Assembly: GCA_030635045.1 (NCBI GenBank)
Contig: DAOVZP010000043.1
Span: 1-9,116 of the forward strand
Source: Bacteroidota bacterium
GTDB taxonomy: Bacteria; Bacteroidota; Bacteroidia; Bacteroidales; B18-G4
Direction: 5' to 3'
Length of the DNA: 9,116 bases
This document shows positions 6,935 through 9,116 of this stretch, in pieces. The notes beneath the pieces were generated by a model. It was not told the DNA's origin. It worked only from the letters and a program-made list of their open reading frames with translations, and searched no databases. The translations under genes and the position numbers were made by a program. The stretch's first letter is position 1, and every line of letters begins with the position of its first letter.

Positions 6935-9116
6935 ATGGCATTCAGAAAAGACAGTAAAATTTCAAGCAATTTTTCTAAGATCTTAGTAAGCCTTGCTTCA
7001 CCTGAATCCATCCTCGAAAGGTCGTATGGCGAAGTGTTAAAGCCGGAAACGATCAATTACAGGACATATAAGCCTGAACGCGACGGTTTATTCTGTGAGA
7101 GGATATTCGGCCCGGTTAAAGACTGGGAATGTCACTGTGGAAAATACAAACGCATCCGTTATAAAGGGATCATCTGCGACCGCTGTGGCGTTGAAGTAAC
7201 TGAAAAGAAAGTCAGAAGGGAACGTACAGGGCACATCCAGCTTGTTGTACCCGTGGCTCATATCTGGTTTTTTAAATCCTTACCTAATAAAATTGGTGCC
7301 CTGCTGGGTCTTCAGACCAAAAAGCTCGACACAATTATTTATTATGAACGATATGTGGTCATCCAGCCTGGTATTAAAGAGCAAGATGATATCAACGTCA
7401 TGGATTTTCTCACTGAAGAAGAGTACTTTGACATTGTTGAGAACCTTCCGGCTGAAAACCAATACCTTGATGACAGTGATCCAAACAAGTTCATTGCAAA
7501 GATGGGCGCCGAAGCCATTCACGACCTGCTTGCAAGACTTGACCTTGACAAAATATCCTATGAATTGAGGCATAAGGCCAATACCGAGACATCCCAACAG
7601 AGAAAGCAGGATGCTTTGAAAAGGTTGCAGGTCTTTGAAGCATTCAGGGATTCCAGGAACAGGATCGAGAACAGGCCGGAGTGGATGATAGTAAAAGTAG
7701 TGCCGGTGATCCCACCCGAATTACGTCCGCTTGTACCACTTGATGGTGGCAGGTTTGCAACCTCTGACCTTAATGACCTCTACAGAAGGGTCATCATCAG
7801 GAATAACAGGTTGAAAAGACTGATCGAGATCAAAGCCCCCGATGTGATCATGCGTAACGAAAAACGTATGCTCCAGGAAGCTGTTGACTCCTTATTTGAT
7901 AATTCAAGAAAAGCTAATGCCGTTAAAACTGATTCGAACAGGGCTCTTAAATCTCTGTCTGACAGCCTGAAAGGCAAACAAGGACGTTTCCGTCAGAACC
8001 TGCTCGGTAAACGTGTTGACTATTCAGGTCGTTCTGTGATCGTTGTTGGCCCGGAGCTTAGCCTTAATGAATGTGGCATACCAAAAGCAATGGCAGCCGA
8101 GCTTTTCAAACCATTTGTTATCAGGAAGCTCCTTGAAAGAGGTATTGTCAAGACTGTTAAATCAGCAAAGAAGATCGTTGACAGGAAAGATCCTGTTGTA
8201 TGGGATATTCTGGAAAGCATCCTGAGAGGACACCCGGTCATGCTAAACCGTGCCCCTACCCTTCACCGTTTGGGTATACAGGCTTTTCAGCCTAAGCTCA
8301 TCGAAGGTAAGGCCATTCAGTTGCACCCTCTTGTATGTACAGCGTTCAATGCTGACTTTGACGGTGACCAGATGGCTGTGCATGTGCCCCTGGGCAATGC
8401 AGCTATCCTTGAGGCACAGATACTCATGCTGGCATCTCACAACATCCTGAATCCTGCCAATGGTGCACCTATTACAGTACCTTCACAGGACATGGTACTC
8501 GGACTTTATTATCTGACAAAGTCAAGAAAGAGCACCCGGCAAAAGCCTGTCAAAGGTGAGGGAATGAGATTTTACTCTCCGGAGGAGGTGATCATTGCCT
8601 ATAACGAAAAGCAAGTTGACCTGCATGCAATCATCAGTGTAAATATTGAAAATTACAAGGATGGTGAAAAAGTGCCCGAAATCATTGAAACTTCAGTTGG
8701 AAAGGTACTCTTCAACCAGGAAGTGCCTGAAGGTTATCCATACATCAACCAGTTGCTGACCAAGAAAGCGCTGAGGGATATTATCGGTGATGTTCTTATC
8801 CATACAGGAACTGCAGCAACGGCTAAGTTCCTTGATGACATCAAGAACACCGGATTCCAGATGGCATTTAAGGGAGGTTTGTCGTTTAACCTGGGTGATG
8901 TACTGATCCCTGATGCCAAAACCGAACTCATAGCAAGTGCTAATGCTGAGGTTGACGAAGTGGTGAATAACTACAACATGGGTTTCATCACCAACAACGA
9001 ACGTTATAACCAGATCATTGATATCTGGACAAATACAAATAGCAAGCTTAACCATACATTGATGGAGATACTCTCCAATGATGATCAGGGCCTCAACACT
9101 CTACAAACAATGATTC
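6935..9116 (+). CDS. rpoC: DNA-directed RNA polymerase subunit beta', N-terminal half (3' end outside window)
   Basis: The frame opens at ATG 6935 ([20 protein letters not shown]) and stays open for 727 codons to the right edge, about half of a Bacteroidota beta' subunit. The N-terminal clamp zinc site is complete: C66, C68, C81 and C84. [20 protein letters not shown] lies at 266-285, [18 protein letters not shown] at 350-367 and [19 protein letters not shown] at 433-451. The metal-binding loop NADFDGDQM (472-480; nucleotides 8348-8374) carries D474, D476 and D478, which hold the catalytic Mg2+. The bridge helix, trigger loop and second zinc site lie beyond the window. The start follows rpoB by 57 nt with an A/T-rich leader and no Shine-Dalgarno; it is presumably translated from the rpoB message. 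Confidence 0.97.
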   Translation, partial: MAFRKDSKISSNFSKILVSLASPESILERSYGEVLKPETINYRTYKPERDGLFCERIFGPVKDWECHCGKYKRIRYKGIICDRCGVEVTEKKVRRERTGHIQLVVPVAHIWFFKSLPNKIGALLGLQTKKLDTIIYYERYVVIQPGIKEQDDINVMDFLTEEEYFDIVENLPAENQYLDDSDPNKFIAKMGAEAIHDLLARLDLDKISYELRHKANTETSQQRKQDALKRLQVFEAFRDSRNRIENRPEWMIVKVVPVIPPELRPLVPLDGGRFATSDLNDLYRRVIIRNNRLKRLIEIKAPDVIMRNEKRMLQEAVDSLFDNSRKANAVKTDSNRALKSLSDSLKGKQGRFRQNLLGKRVDYSGRSVIVVGPELSLNECGIPKAMAAELFKPFVIRKLLERGIVKTVKSAKKIVDRKDPVVWDILESILRGHPVMLNRAPTLHRLGIQAFQPKLIEGKAIQLHPLVCTAFNADFDGDQMAVHVPLGNAAILEAQILMLASHNILNPANGAPITVPSQDMVLGLYYLTKSRKSTRQKPVKGEGMRFYSPEEVIIAYNEKQVDLHAIISVNIENYKDGEKVPEIIETSVGKVLFNQEVPEGYPYINQLLTKKALRDIIGDVLIHTGTAATAKFLDDIKNTGFQMAFKGGLSFNLGDVLIPDAKTELIASANAEVDEVVNNYNMGFITNNERYNQIIDIWTNTNSKLNHTLMEILSNDDQGLNTLQTMI

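Noticed and set aside
8693..9055. A 120-codon minus-strand open frame inside rpoC
   Set aside because: It is fully antisense to conserved RpoC sequence and has no recognisable motif.

Overview
The window is a stretch of the conserved secE-nusG-rplK-rplA-rplJ-rplL-rpoB-rpoC cluster, with every gene on the + strand. The best match is Bacteroidota, probably Bacteroidales. RpoB and the visible half of RpoC resemble Bacteroides-type proteins as I remember them: RpoB is about 1270 residues with an insertion between the flap and the C-terminal active-site lysines. Most starts also lack a Shine-Dalgarno sequence and follow an A/T-rich stretch, as is usual in that phylum. This assignment rests on remembered family sequences, not on a search.

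Layout: the last 35 codons of secE (1-108); nusG (176-718); the ribosomal stalk and L1/L11 genes rplK (754-1203), rplA (1259-1954), rplJ (1981-2505) and rplL (2559-2939); a 131-nt spacer with a long, nearly perfect hairpin (2956-3004); rpoB from a TTG start (3071-6877); and the first 727 codons of rpoC (6935-9116), which runs off the right edge. All other spacers are 26-67 nt, and no stretch over 300 nt lacks a gene. I saw no tRNA, rRNA, mobile element, CRISPR array, origin or convincing promoter.

The genes link transcription, translation and secretion. SecE is part of the SecYEG channel. NusG binds RNA polymerase and can couple it to the ribosome. L11, L1, L10 and L7/L12 build the stalk regions of the 50S subunit. 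RpoB and RpoC form the catalytic core of RNA polymerase. The unbroken same-strand order and short gaps suggest co-transcription from a promoter to the left of the window.

This is ordinary core-genome sequence and I found no new accessory system. The most interesting signal is the rplL-rpoB hairpin, followed by a T-rich tract and then by a TTG start on rpoB. Together they look like a control point that lowers RNA polymerase output relative to the ribosomal proteins, at the same place where E. coli has an attenuator and an RNase III site. Smaller points are an 11-bp helix in the rplK-rplA gap, a small hairpin overlapping the only Shine-Dalgarno-like sequence (before rplJ), and a Pro-to-Thr change near the RpoB rifampicin pocket.
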